Shown: positions 1-7,042, numbered from the stretch's first letter. The stretch: 7,534 nucleotides of DNA from an uncultured Alphaproteobacteria bacterium (GCA_903849835.1 CAINKA010000152.1:1-7534); one strand, 5' to 3'. Numbers and translations are program-made. The notes: generated by a model from the sequence alone, not told the origin.

Positions 1-2
1 CG

Positions 3-1181
3 CAAACTTATCAAAAAATCTTACTTTTCTCAATTTGCTGGGTGGCTTTTGAAATTTTACGCTCGCTGCTTTTCACTGGATTTCCGTGGAACTTAATCGG
101 CTATGTTTGGATGTTTGATGTGCGATTCGCGCAATTATCTTCGATCTTCGGAATCTACGGCCTCAGCGTTTTTGCGGTTTTAATTTCTTTGTTACCAACT
201 TTATTTTTTAAAAAAAATTCTACCGGCGATAAAATTTTTGCAGGAATTTTAATTTTATTTTTTATCGGAAATTTTCTTTTCGGATTTTTTTACATCGATG
301 ATAAAAAATTAATCACCGCCGACAAAACCAAGCTGCGCCTAGTCCAGGCGAACATCAAGCAGGAGATGAAATGGGATGCGGAAGAAAAATATAAAAATCT
401 TTTGAAACATATTGCGCTGACTAATTCGCAAAGTTTGGATGATGTGAAGGCCGTGATTTGGTCCGAAACTTCGGTGCCTTACGTGATCGAAAATAATTCT
501 GAATTAATCGCAAAATTAAATTTTGCGATGCCGCTAATTACTGGCGGAATAAGGCTTGAGCGTGATGAGGAAAATATAAGAAATGTTTGGAACAGTGTCT
601 TCGTAATCGAAAAAAACTCGGTGAAAAATTTTTACGACAAGCATCATCTTGTGCCATTTGGCGAATATATTCCGCTGCAAAAATTTCTTCCTTTCGTTGA
701 AAAAATTACAGATGGAGCTGTTGGATTTAGCGAAGGTGAGGGTCCACAAACCCTTGCCACAAGCGGCTTTTCCTTCAGTCCTTTGCTTTGCTACGAAGTA
801 ATTTTTACTGATGAAATTGTGCAAAAAAATTCTCGTCCAGACTTGTTAGTTAATCTGACGAATGATGCGTGGTTTGGCGTCAGTTCTGGTCCCTACCAAC
901 ATTTCAATATGGCGAGAATGCGTGCAATTGAGCAAGGAATCCCTCTGGCGCGTGTTGCGGGAACTGGCATCACAGCTTTTGTCGATCCCTTCGGTCGCGT
1001 GGTAAAAAAGATCGATTTGAATCAAGAAGGAATCATCGATGTTGATTTTATAAAAAATCTTGCGCCGACAATTTACGCAAATTATGGCTATAAACCCTTG
1101 ATATTACTGCTTGCGGCGATGTCGCTTTCTTTAATCACCACGAAAAAAAACTATGCTACTCGACAAAATCACCCCAATTGA
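3..1181 (+). CDS. lnt: Apolipoprotein N-acyltransferase, 5'-truncated by the window edge
   Basis: Lnt transfers a fatty acyl chain from a phospholipid to the N-terminal cysteine of apolipoproteins at the periplasmic face of the inner membrane, the last step of lipoprotein maturation. The frame is open to the left edge, so the GTG at 42 is internal: the codons before it continue the conserved membrane segment, with WVAFEILR and GFPWNLIGY spanning the junction. Numbering from that GTG, membrane helices lie at about 35-56 and 64-85, a nitrilase-like domain at about 97-345, and a final helix at about 350-367. The catalytic triad of the family is present: Glu142 in WSETSVP, Lys200 in YDKHHLVPFGEY, and Cys250 in LLCYE, with the supporting Glu208 and Glu252. 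Compared with the roughly 510 residues of E. coli Lnt, about 120 N-terminal residues lie outside the window. The 3' end overlaps the following regulator gene by 29 bases. Identification is secure. Confidence 0.96.
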   Translation, partial: QTYQKILLFSICWVAFEILRSLLFTGFPWNLIGYVWMFDVRFAQLSSIFGIYGLSVFAVLISLLPTLFFKKNSTGDKIFAGILILFFIGNFLFGFFYIDDKKLITADKTKLRLVQANIKQEMKWDAEEKYKNLLKHIALTNSQSLDDVKAVIWSETSVPYVIENNSELIAKLNFAMPLITGGIRLERDEENIRNVWNSVFVIEKNSVKNFYDKHHLVPFGEYIPLQKFLPFVEKITDGAVGFSEGEGPQTLATSGFSFSPLLCYEVIFTDEIVQKNSRPDLLVNLTNDAWFGVSSGPYQHFNMARMRAIEQGIPLARVAGTGITAFVDPFGRVVKKIDLNQEGIIDVDFIKNLAPTIYANYGYKPLILLLAAMSLSLITTKKNYATRQNHPN

Positions 1182-1581
1182 TATTCACATCGCAAAAAAG
1201 CTTCGCCAATTTCGTCTAGTTGCCGGAATGAGTCAGGAAGAGCTTGGAGACATCATTGGCGTTACGTTTCAACAAATTCAAAAATACGAAAAAGCAAAAA
1301 ATCGCATTGCGGCTTGCAGACTTTTTGAAATTTCTCAGCTCTTAAAAAGACCGATCAGCGATTTCTTTTCCGGTCTCAAAGCTGATCGGATGTATTACAA
1401 TTACGATTTTGAAACCGACAAAAAACAAAAAAAAGAATTGGCGGAATTTAACAAAGAACTTTTGCCGCTAGTGAGTGCGTTTAATCGAATCGAAAATCCG
1501 CAAGCTAGGAAACATCTGGTTGGATTGACGATTGCGATTGCTCGGCCGAAGAGGAGGAAGGTGAAGAATTCTTATTCGTGA
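1153..1581 (+). CDS. XRE-family helix-turn-helix transcriptional regulator
   Basis: A 142-residue protein with an N-terminal Cro/C1-type DNA-binding domain at about residues 12-75. The segment MSQEELGDIIGVTFQQIQKY contains the helix-turn-helix, with the recognition helix starting near Thr38, followed by the usual hydrophobic pattern RLFEISQLL. The C-terminal part (about 98-131) is helical, with LVSAFNRI and the NPQARKHL segment. This resembles the short C-terminal helix of the alphaproteobacterial XRE regulators often encoded directly after lnt and before metK. The tail is very basic (RPKRRKVK). The ATG lies inside the end of lnt in another frame and has only an A-rich stretch rather than a clear Shine-Dalgarno, so expression probably depends on translation through lnt. 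There is no metK downstream here; the convergent hisF follows. Target genes and effector cannot be read from the sequence. Confidence 0.88.
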   Translation: MLLDKITPIDIHIAKKLRQFRLVAGMSQEELGDIIGVTFQQIQKYEKAKNRIAACRLFEISQLLKRPISDFFSGLKADRMYYNYDFETDKKQKKELAEFNKELLPLVSAFNRIENPQARKHLVGLTIAIARPKRRKVKNSYS

Positions 1582-1618
1582 GAAGATTATTTGGTTTGAA
1601 TTTAACACTCGCGTTTCA

Positions 1619-1644
1619 GGCGACCACAAGGGGGTCGCCCCTAC
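1619..1644. repeat. GC-rich short palindromic repeat, unit A (convergent gap)
   Basis: A perfect 7-base stem, GGCGACC (1619-1625) pairing with GGTCGCC (1633-1639), with a 7-base loop, followed by the trailer CCTAC to 1644. It lies 37 bases after the XRE stop codon, between two convergent genes, and is far richer in G+C than its surroundings. It has no T-tract, so it is not a standard intrinsic terminator, although it could hinder read-through from either side. Short elements of the type GTAGGGGCGACC...GGTCGCC are familiar to me as dispersed intergenic repeats in many unrelated bacterial genomes; that link is recollection and not something shown here. Confidence 0.75.
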
Positions 1645-1660
1645 AACACCACAAATCACC

Positions 1661-1700
1661 GTAGGGGCTGGCCCTGTGCCAGCCCGCGGGCGGACAAATT
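1661..1700. repeat. GC-rich short palindromic repeat, unit B, with a possible third partial unit
   Basis: GGGCTGGC (1665-1672) pairs perfectly with GCCAGCCC (1678-1685) across the loop CCTGT. The leader GTAGGGGC (1661-1668) is the exact reverse complement of GCCCCTAC at 1637-1644 in unit A, so the two units sit head to head, 16 bases apart, with related outer ends and different inner stems. Immediately after comes the 8-base palindrome CCCGCGGG (1683-1690) and GGGCGGACA (1688-1696), which looks like one arm of a further unit whose partner is missing. The block ends about 12 bases before the hisF stop codon. Confidence 0.72.
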
Positions 1701-1711
1701 CGGTTTTGAGT

Positions 1712-2467
1712 TTAATCTCGCATCTCAATCCCTTTTTCCGCCAAAAATTCCTTAGCTTGAGAAATTGAGAATGTTTTGAAGTGAAAAATTGAGGCGGCGA
1801 GAATTGCTGAGGCGCCGGCGCGCAGGCCTTCGTGAAGATGCTCTAATTCTCCAACTCCGCCAGATGCAATTACGGGAATTGAAACGTGAGATGTGATTTT
1901 TTCGATCAGGTCTAAATCGTAGCCAGCCTTTGTTCCATCGCGATCCATCGAGGTTAAAAGAATTTCTCCGGCGCCGAGTGATTCAACTTTTTTTGCCCAT
2001 TCAATTGCATCGAGGCCGGTTGGTTTTTTTCCGCCGTGAGTAAAAATTTCAAAATTTCCGGAAGAATTTTTTTTGGCATCGATTGCAACGACGACGCATT
2101 GCGCTCCGAATTTGTTGGATGCTTGTGAGATGAGATCGGGATTTTTTATCGCCGCGCTATTGATGGAAACCTTGTCTGCGCCGCATTTGAGAAGGTTGGA
2201 AAAATCTTGCAGCTCTCTAATTCCTCCGCCAACCGTGAATGGAATGAAGCAAACTTGCGCAACTTTTTTTACGACATCCAAAATTGTGCCGCGATTTTCT
2301 TCGGAAGCTGTGATGTCGAGAAAGCAGAGTTCGTCGGCGCCTTGTTCGTAATAAAATTTTGCTTGAAGGACTGGGTCACCGGCATCGATTAAATTTTCAA
2401 AATTTACGCCTTTTACAACGCGACCGTTTTTGACATCGAGACAGGGGATGAGGCGTGGTTTAAGCAT
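1712..2467 (-). CDS. hisF: Imidazole glycerol phosphate synthase, cyclase subunit
   Basis: HisF works with the glutaminase HisH: ammonia from HisH is used to convert PRFAR into imidazole glycerol phosphate and AICAR, joining histidine and purine metabolism. The 251-residue length is normal for the family. It is a TIM barrel whose two catalytic aspartates are at the canonical positions, Asp11 in IPCLDV and Asp130 in VVAIDAK. The phosphate-binding loops are visible as FTVGGGIR (about 77-84) and IASGGVGELEHL. The segments GGKKPTG and LLTSMDRDGTKAGYDL match histidine-pathway HisF and do not suggest a diverged sugar-amination paralogue. The ATG shares one base with the stop of the upstream cytochrome b561 gene (TAATG), and a GGA lies 7 bases before the start, so translational coupling is likely. 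No other his gene is in view, so HisH must be encoded elsewhere. Confidence 0.97.
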   Translation of the reverse strand: MLKPRLIPCLDVKNGRVVKGVNFENLIDAGDPVLQAKFYYEQGADELCFLDITASEENRGTILDVVKKVAQVCFIPFTVGGGIRELQDFSNLLKCGADKVSINSAAIKNPDLISQASNKFGAQCVVVAIDAKKNSSGNFEIFTHGGKKPTGLDAIEWAKKVESLGAGEILLTSMDRDGTKAGYDLDLIEKITSHVSIPVIASGGVGELEHLHEGLRAGASAILAASIFHFKTFSISQAKEFLAEKGIEMRD

Positions 2468-2991
2468 TAAATCATCCGTTTTAAAACATCATTTTCTGGC
2501 TTGTCGAAGAAGCGGTGTTTGATGACTGCGGAGACGTGAATGGTTATGAGGCCAAGCAAAATGTAGGCGGAAAGCTCATGAGTTTCGGAGAAGAATTTTC
2601 CGAGTTCTAAATTTTTTTCGATTAAAAATGGCAATTCATATCCAAAAAAAACTGCGGGATAGCCGAATGAATTCGACATTAAATATCCTGAAAGTGGCGT
2701 GAGGATCATCAAAAAATAAAGTGCGAAATGGCAGAGATGGGCGAGAGTGATTTCTAATTTTGAAATTGATTGTGGAAGCGCTGGAGCTTTGTTGATGAGG
2801 CGGTTGATGATGCGGAAGAAAATCAAAACTAATGCCATCGCTCCCAAAGATTTGTGAAGATTGTAAATTTCCATTCTGTTCGGCGCATCTTTTGGCAGAA
2901 ATTCCGACATGTAAATTCCAAGACCAAGAAGAGTTAAAATGATCGCGGCCATAAGCCAGTGTAGGATGCGGGAGGGGAGGGGGTATTTCAT
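2467..2991 (-). CDS. Cytochrome b561 family membrane protein (CybB-like)
   Basis: A 174-residue integral membrane protein of the bacterial cytochrome b561 (CybB/YodB) type, predicted to bind two b hemes and pass electrons across or within the inner membrane. Four helices are visible, at about 9-28, 44-64, 82-104 and 139-158. The histidines expected as axial heme ligands are present: His11 in LHWLMAA, His46 in YNLHKSLG, His138 in SETHELSAY and His152 in GLITIHVSAV. The C-terminal ending after the last helix, HRFFDKPENDVLKRMI, parallels the E. coli protein closely, and the length is the same (176 there). The start ATG lacks a clear Shine-Dalgarno. The gene overlaps hisF by one base, although no metabolic link between them is known to me. 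The physiological donor and acceptor (superoxide or quinone have been proposed for relatives) cannot be told from sequence. Confidence 0.92.
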   Translation of the reverse strand: MKYPLPSRILHWLMAAIILTLLGLGIYMSEFLPKDAPNRMEIYNLHKSLGAMALVLIFFRIINRLINKAPALPQSISKLEITLAHLCHFALYFLMILTPLSGYLMSNSFGYPAVFFGYELPFLIEKNLELGKFFSETHELSAYILLGLITIHVSAVIKHRFFDKPENDVLKRMI

Positions 2992-3032
2992 GAGTTAATG
3001 TTTTTTGTGTGAATTAAAACTCTGTCAATACC

Positions 3033-3097
3033 TGCTGAGCTTGTCGAAGCATGATTTTGGGCACGGTGCCCCGAATCATGCTTCGACAAGCTCAGCA
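3033..3097. repeat. Palindromic intergenic element with perfect 24-base inverted arms
   Basis: The left arm 3033-3056 (starting TGCTGAGCTTGTCGAAGC) is the exact reverse complement of the right arm 3074-3097. The 17-base centre itself folds, GGGCA (3059-3063) with TGCCC (3067-3071) around CGG, giving a nearly continuous hairpin of about 65 bases. The right copy also has its own 7-base ends, TCATGCT (3076-3082) and AGCATGA (3094-3100). The element fills much of the 137-base gap between the infB stop and the cytochrome b561 start. RNA from infB would form a very stable hairpin here, but no T-tract follows on the - strand. TGCTGAGCTTGTCGAAGC is a sequence I recognise as a dispersed repeat in many bacterial genomes. 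That is recollection. Confidence 0.88.
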
Positions 3098-3128
3098 TGA
3101 CATGGGGTGCGTGTGATTGTTAAGCGCG

Positions 3129-5621
3129 TTACAGCGTTCTCTTCTTCTCCACAATCTCATAACATTCCAGCGTGTCTTTCTCTTTGATGTCTTCGTAATT
3201 TTCAAAAGCGATGCCGCATTCGAAGCCGCTTTTTACTTCTTTCACATCTTCCTTGAAACGTTTGAGTGTCTTTAAAATTCCGTCGTGAATTACGACATTG
3301 TCGCGCAACAAGCGAACTCTGGCTTGGCGTTTGATGAGTCCGTCTGTGACGAAAGATCCAGCGATTTTTCCTGAGCCAGAAATTTTGAAGATTTGACGGA
3401 TCTCAGCTTGTCCCAAATATTCCTCGTTTTTGGTTGGTTCTAACATTCCTGAAAGCATCAATTTCAAATCATCGACCAAGTTGTAGATGATGGAGTAATA
3501 GCGGATGTCGATTTGCTTTAATCGCGCCATTTCTTTTGCGGTGACATTTGCTCTGACATTGAAGCCGATGATGAGAGCTCCGGAAGCCGCAGCCAAGTTG
3601 ATGTCGCTGTCGGAAATTCCGCCTGTGGCCATGTGGACAACTTTGATTGCAACTTCGTCGGTGTTGAGTTTGGCGACGCTTCCGTTGATTGCTTCAACTG
3701 AGCCGTGAACGTCAGCTTTGATGATGATGTTGAGATATTTTAATTTTCCTTTTCCCGATTCTTTGAAGACGTCGGTCAAAGATTTGGCAGAAGTTTTTAG
3801 GGCTTTAATTTCTTTTTCTTTGCGAGTTCGGTAGGAAATAATTTCTCGTGCTTGCCTTTCTTCGTCCACTTCAACGAATTTATCTCCGGCATTCGGCGCG
3901 TTATCTAGTCCGAGAACTTCGACGGGAACTGATGGAGTTGCTGATTTTACATTTTTTCCTGAGTCATCCGACATTTTTCTGACGCGGCCGTAAGAGGTTC
4001 CGACGACGATTAAATCTCCGACATCGAGCGTGCCTTTTTGTACTAGAAGCGTTGCGACAACACCTTTCGCCGGATCGATTTTTGATTCGAGAACCGCGCC
4101 GCTTGACTTGCCGACATATGGTGCTTTGAGATCAAGAATTTCAGCTTGCAGCAAAATTGCTTCCTCAAGCTTGTCGAGATTGATTTTATTTTTTGCGGAA
4201 ACCGAAACGAACATTACGTCGCCGCCTAAATCTTCGGCAACGATGTGATGGCTGAGAAGTTCATTTTTAACTCTTTGCGGATCGCTTCCGGGTTTGTCGA
4301 TTTTATTTACTGCGACGATGATCGGAACGTTGGCGGCCTTGGCGTGATTGATGGCTTCGATAGTTTGCTCTTTTACTCCATCATCAGCGGCAACGACGAG
4401 AACAACGATGTCGGTTACGTTAGCGCCACGAGAACGCATTTCGGTGAAGGCTTCGTGACCGGGAGTGTCGAGGAAGGTGATAAATTTTTTGCCTTTAGTT
4501 TGGATGCGTGAAGCACCGATATGCTGTGTGATTCCACCATGCTCGCCGGCTACGACGTCGGTTTCGCGAAGTGCATCGAGCAAGGAAGTTTTGCCGTGAT
4601 CAACGTGACCCATGATTGTGACGATCGGTGCGCGAGCTAGTAATTCCACGCTTGCATCGGTTTCGTCCAAAACATTTTCAACGTCAGAATGTGAAACTCG
4701 TTTGGCAATGTGGCCGAATTCTCCGATGATAATTTCTGCAGTGTCGGAATCGATTGCCTGATTGCTTGTTACAACCATGCCCATCGAGAAAAGTTTTTTT
4801 ACAACATCGCCGGTTTTTTCTGACATGCGATCAGCAAGTTCTGCAACGGTGATGAGTTCTGGGAAAGAAACTTCGCGAGAAAGTTTTTTATATTCTTTTG
4901 GTGATTGCTCTTCATGCCTAGATTTTGATTTTTTTCTTCTGCGTCCGCCATCTGAGCTGTCAAAATCGCTATCGATGATGTAGGTTAGTCTGCGAGTGTT
5001 GATGCGTTCTTGCTTGAATTGCGGTTTGGCTTTTCTTGCAGCTTCTTCTTCTGCAAAAGTTTTAGAAAAATTTGTTCCTGGTTTTTTTGGTTTTCTTTTT
5101 TCTCTTTCGTCAGCTTCTTTTGCTAAACGTTCTTGCTCCTGCTTTTTTTTCTGATCGAGAAATTTTTCGCGCTCTTCTTTTTGGCGATTGGTTGCATCGA
5201 CGCTTTGTTTGATTTTGTTGCGGACGTCAAAACCGTCTAGTTTGTAGTCTGGAGTTGCAACCGCTGGTGCTGAAATCGGTTCATCTATTTGCTGTGAAGA
5301 GGCGCTTTCTTCCTCTTCTTTTTTTTGTTTTTCTCTGCTGAGTTTAGTGAGGATTTCACGACTTTTTACTTCTTTTGATTCCGACTTTGATCCCGAAAGT
5401 GCTTTTACTCTAGCGTCAAACTCATTTTTGTTTAAACCGTGCGATGGAGTTTCGTCGGGTTTAATTTCTTTTTTACGACCCTTAATTGTGACTTGAACTG
5501 AGTGACTGCTGACTTTTTTATTCTCAACATTTTTCGGCGCTAAGGTTTGAGAAGTTGCTGATGTTGGAAGCTTTAGAGTGAGCTTTGAGCGAGTTATGTT
5601 TGGAGTTTCGTTGTCAGTCAT
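3129..5621 (-). CDS. infB: Translation initiation factor IF-2
   Basis: IF-2 is the GTPase that brings fMet-tRNA to the 30S subunit and promotes 50S joining. The 830-residue protein begins with RSKLTLKLPTS, like the N-terminus of other alphaproteobacterial IF-2s. A long charged, Lys/Glu-rich linker follows (about 45-245, coiled-coil-like at 140-200, with the basic patch GGRRRKKSKSR at 225-235). Next come the IF2_N module (about 250-302) and the G domain. All GTP motifs are present: GHVDHGKT 338-345, the switch threonine in GGITQH at 365, DTPGHE 385-390, NKID 439-442 and SAK 475-477. Domains II to IV follow, with KADVHGSVEAI near 635-645 and the domain-IV segment of about 735-825 that recognises fMet-tRNA. 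The start is supported by this N-terminal similarity, but it has no Shine-Dalgarno because the bases before the ATG belong to an AT-rich repeat. It lies downstream of nusA, as is usual, without an intervening ylxR. Confidence 0.98.
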   Translation of the reverse strand: MTDNETPNITRSKLTLKLPTSATSQTLAPKNVENKKVSSHSVQVTIKGRKKEIKPDETPSHGLNKNEFDARVKALSGSKSESKEVKSREILTKLSREKQKKEEEESASSQQIDEPISAPAVATPDYKLDGFDVRNKIKQSVDATNRQKEEREKFLDQKKKQEQERLAKEADEREKRKPKKPGTNFSKTFAEEEAARKAKPQFKQERINTRRLTYIIDSDFDSSDGGRRRKKSKSRHEEQSPKEYKKLSREVSFPELITVAELADRMSEKTGDVVKKLFSMGMVVTSNQAIDSDTAEIIIGEFGHIAKRVSHSDVENVLDETDASVELLARAPIVTIMGHVDHGKTSLLDALRETDVVAGEHGGITQHIGASRIQTKGKKFITFLDTPGHEAFTEMRSRGANVTDIVVLVVAADDGVKEQTIEAINHAKAANVPIIVAVNKIDKPGSDPQRVKNELLSHHIVAEDLGGDVMFVSVSAKNKINLDKLEEAILLQAEILDLKAPYVGKSSGAVLESKIDPAKGVVATLLVQKGTLDVGDLIVVGTSYGRVRKMSDDSGKNVKSATPSVPVEVLGLDNAPNAGDKFVEVDEERQAREIISYRTRKEKEIKALKTSAKSLTDVFKESGKGKLKYLNIIIKADVHGSVEAINGSVAKLNTDEVAIKVVHMATGGISDSDINLAAASGALIIGFNVRANVTAKEMARLKQIDIRYYSIIYNLVDDLKLMLSGMLEPTKNEEYLGQAEIRQIFKISGSGKIAGSFVTDGLIKRQARVRLLRDNVVIHDGILKTLKRFKEDVKEVKSGFECGIAFENYEDIKEKDTLECYEIVEKKRTL

Positions 5622-5755
5622 TAAATTTTAGATTTTAGATTTAAGATTTTAGATTCGTGGATTTTTTTTAAACAAACAAACTTAATTTGAGCTACAAACT
5701 GTAAGCTTGTAACAAATCTAAAATCTGAAATCTAAAATCTGAAATCTAAAATTCC
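5622..5755. repeat. AT-rich inverted repeat of 7-base units filling the nusA-infB gap
   Basis: On the right, the 14-base unit AAATCTAAAATCTG occurs twice exactly in tandem (5714-5727, 5728-5741), followed by a partial third copy to 5753. Each unit is two near-identical 7-mers. On the left, 5624-5655 carries the reverse complement of this array with one 7-mer fewer and one substitution. The two arms could pair over about 30 bases. Between them is a smaller imperfect hairpin, GCTACAA (5691-5697) with TTGTAAC (5707-5713), next to AAGCTT. The left arm ends 2 bases before the infB ATG and the right arm 2 bases before the nusA stop codon, so the element occupies the whole gap. It looks like a small non-coding mobile or amplified element. 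No coding sequence or target duplication is evident. Confidence 0.85.
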
Positions 5756-7042
5756 TTACGCTGTTTTCTGAAGAAATTCTTCCGCACGTCTTTTGATTTC
5801 TTTTGCAACTTCTTCGTCAAATCCTTCGATCGAAGCTATTTCGGAAATTTCTGATTGAGCCAGATCTTCAACGCTCAAGAAGCCTTCGGATGCTAGAAGA
5901 TTTGCGATCATGTCTTCAACATCGAGAGTTTCGATGAAGAGTTTGGAGGCTTGGTTGAATTCGGCGGTTCTGCGAACTGATTCTTGTTCGTCGGTCATGA
6001 CGTCGATTTTATATCCGACGAGTTTTGATGCGAGTTTGACATTTTGTCCACCACGTCCAATCGCAAGGCTGAGTTGATCTTCTGCAACTACAACTTCGAT
6101 CAAGCTGTTATCTTCATCGACCACAACTTTACTGACTTTTGCTGGAGTGAGACTGCTGACCACAAGCTCGGCAATGTTTGGTGACCATTTGATGATGTCG
6201 ATTTTTTCGCCGCGAAGTTCGGAGCTGACGGATTGAACGCGAGAGCCGCGAATTCCGATGAATGAACCGATGATGTCGATATCGTCGCGACGAGAATAAA
6301 TCGCGATTTTAGCGCGTGAACCGGGATCGCGTGCCACTGCTTTGACTTCGATATTTCCGTCGTAAAGCTCTGGAACTTCTTGCTCGAAAAGTTTTGCCAA
6401 AAATTGCGGATGAGTGCGTGACAAGAAAATTTGGGCACCGTGAGGTTCTTTGCGAACGTCCTCGATGTAGCAACGCATGCGATCTCCGACGCGGAAATTT
6501 TCGCGCGGAATTAATCCGCTTTCGTGGATGACAGCTTCGTAACCATCGACTTCCATCACGATATTTTTCAAGCCAACTTTTTTCACCGAAGCGCTGACGA
6601 TGTCGCCCAAACGATCTTTAAATTCGTTAAATTCTTTATTTTTTTCTGCCTCTTTAACTTTGCGGATGATTTCGTTTCTAGCGACTTGCGCGACGACGCG
6701 ATTTAAATCGATTGGTGGAAGTTCTTGCACAACAGAATCGCCGATATCGGCATTTTTATCTTCTTGCTTGGCGTGCTTCAAAGTGATGTGAGTGCGGACG
6801 TCGAAGTCTTCAGTGTCATTCGCAACGACTTGCAATTTGTTGAATAATTTTATTTGGCCAGTTTTTTTGTCGATGCGGCATTCGATGTCTAAGTGGTGAC
6901 CATATTTTTTCTTTGCAGCAAGTTTTATGCCTTCTTCCATGGCCTCAACAACCTCTTGGGGCGCGATGCCCTTTTCATGTGCTATATTTTCCGCAACCAA
7001 CAAAATTTCCTTGTTGCCCATGATAGTTAAATTACTTGCCAT
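5756..7042 (-). CDS. nusA: Transcription termination/antitermination factor NusA
   Basis: NusA binds RNA polymerase and nascent RNA, modulating pausing, termination and antitermination. Domains in order are the polymerase-binding N-terminal domain (about 9-135, with KEILLVAENIAHEKGI), S1 (about 142-210, LGDIVSASVKKV to IFLSRT), KH1 (about 225-290, motif GIRGSR 263-268), KH2 (about 295-350, motif GRGGQN 329-334) and one C-terminal helix-hairpin-helix acidic-repeat module (about 368-426). The last carries LDVEDMIANLLASEGF and IEGFDEEVAKEI, typical of alphaproteobacteria. At 428 residues it is shorter than the roughly 500 or more of many proteobacterial NusAs, and only one such repeat is present. 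A second in-frame ATG at 7021 would start at MGNKEILL and fits the usual N-terminus; neither start has a good Shine-Dalgarno. The 117 bases upstream (7043-7159) contain no recognisable gene, and rimP, the usual upstream neighbour, is absent. Confidence 0.97.
   Translation of the reverse strand: MASNLTIMGNKEILLVAENIAHEKGIAPQEVVEAMEEGIKLAAKKKYGHHLDIECRIDKKTGQIKLFNKLQVVANDTEDFDVRTHITLKHAKQEDKNADIGDSVVQELPPIDLNRVVAQVARNEIIRKVKEAEKNKEFNEFKDRLGDIVSASVKKVGLKNIVMEVDGYEAVIHESGLIPRENFRVGDRMRCYIEDVRKEPHGAQIFLSRTHPQFLAKLFEQEVPELYDGNIEVKAVARDPGSRAKIAIYSRRDDIDIIGSFIGIRGSRVQSVSSELRGEKIDIIKWSPNIAELVVSSLTPAKVSKVVVDEDNSLIEVVVAEDQLSLAIGRGGQNVKLASKLVGYKIDVMTDEQESVRRTAEFNQASKLFIETLDVEDMIANLLASEGFLSVEDLAQSEISEIASIEGFDEEVAKEIKRRAEEFLQKTA

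Noticed and set aside
42..44. GTG as the start codon of the lnt gene
   Set aside because: The frame is open upstream and the codons before it continue the conserved Lnt segment (WVAFEILR), so this is an internal valine and the gene is cut by the window edge.
1468..1728. Minus-strand 86-codon open frame across the convergent gap
   Set aside because: It runs through the palindromic repeats and the antisense of the XRE gene, ends within the hisF 3' end, and its translation resembles no protein.
1712..2467. HisF-like paralogue of a surface-sugar amination pathway
   Set aside because: Asp11, Asp130 and the GGKKPTG and MDRDGTKAGYD segments are those of the histidine enzyme, and there are no sugar-modification genes nearby.
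5661..5669. T-run as part of an intrinsic terminator between nusA and infB
   Set aside because: The T-run is on the + strand while both genes are read from the - strand, where it is an A-run; no GC-rich stem precedes it.
5714..5753. Tandem 14-base units as a CRISPR array
   Set aside because: The units are directly adjacent with no spacers, are very AT-rich, and are mirrored by an inverted arm; there are no cas genes.
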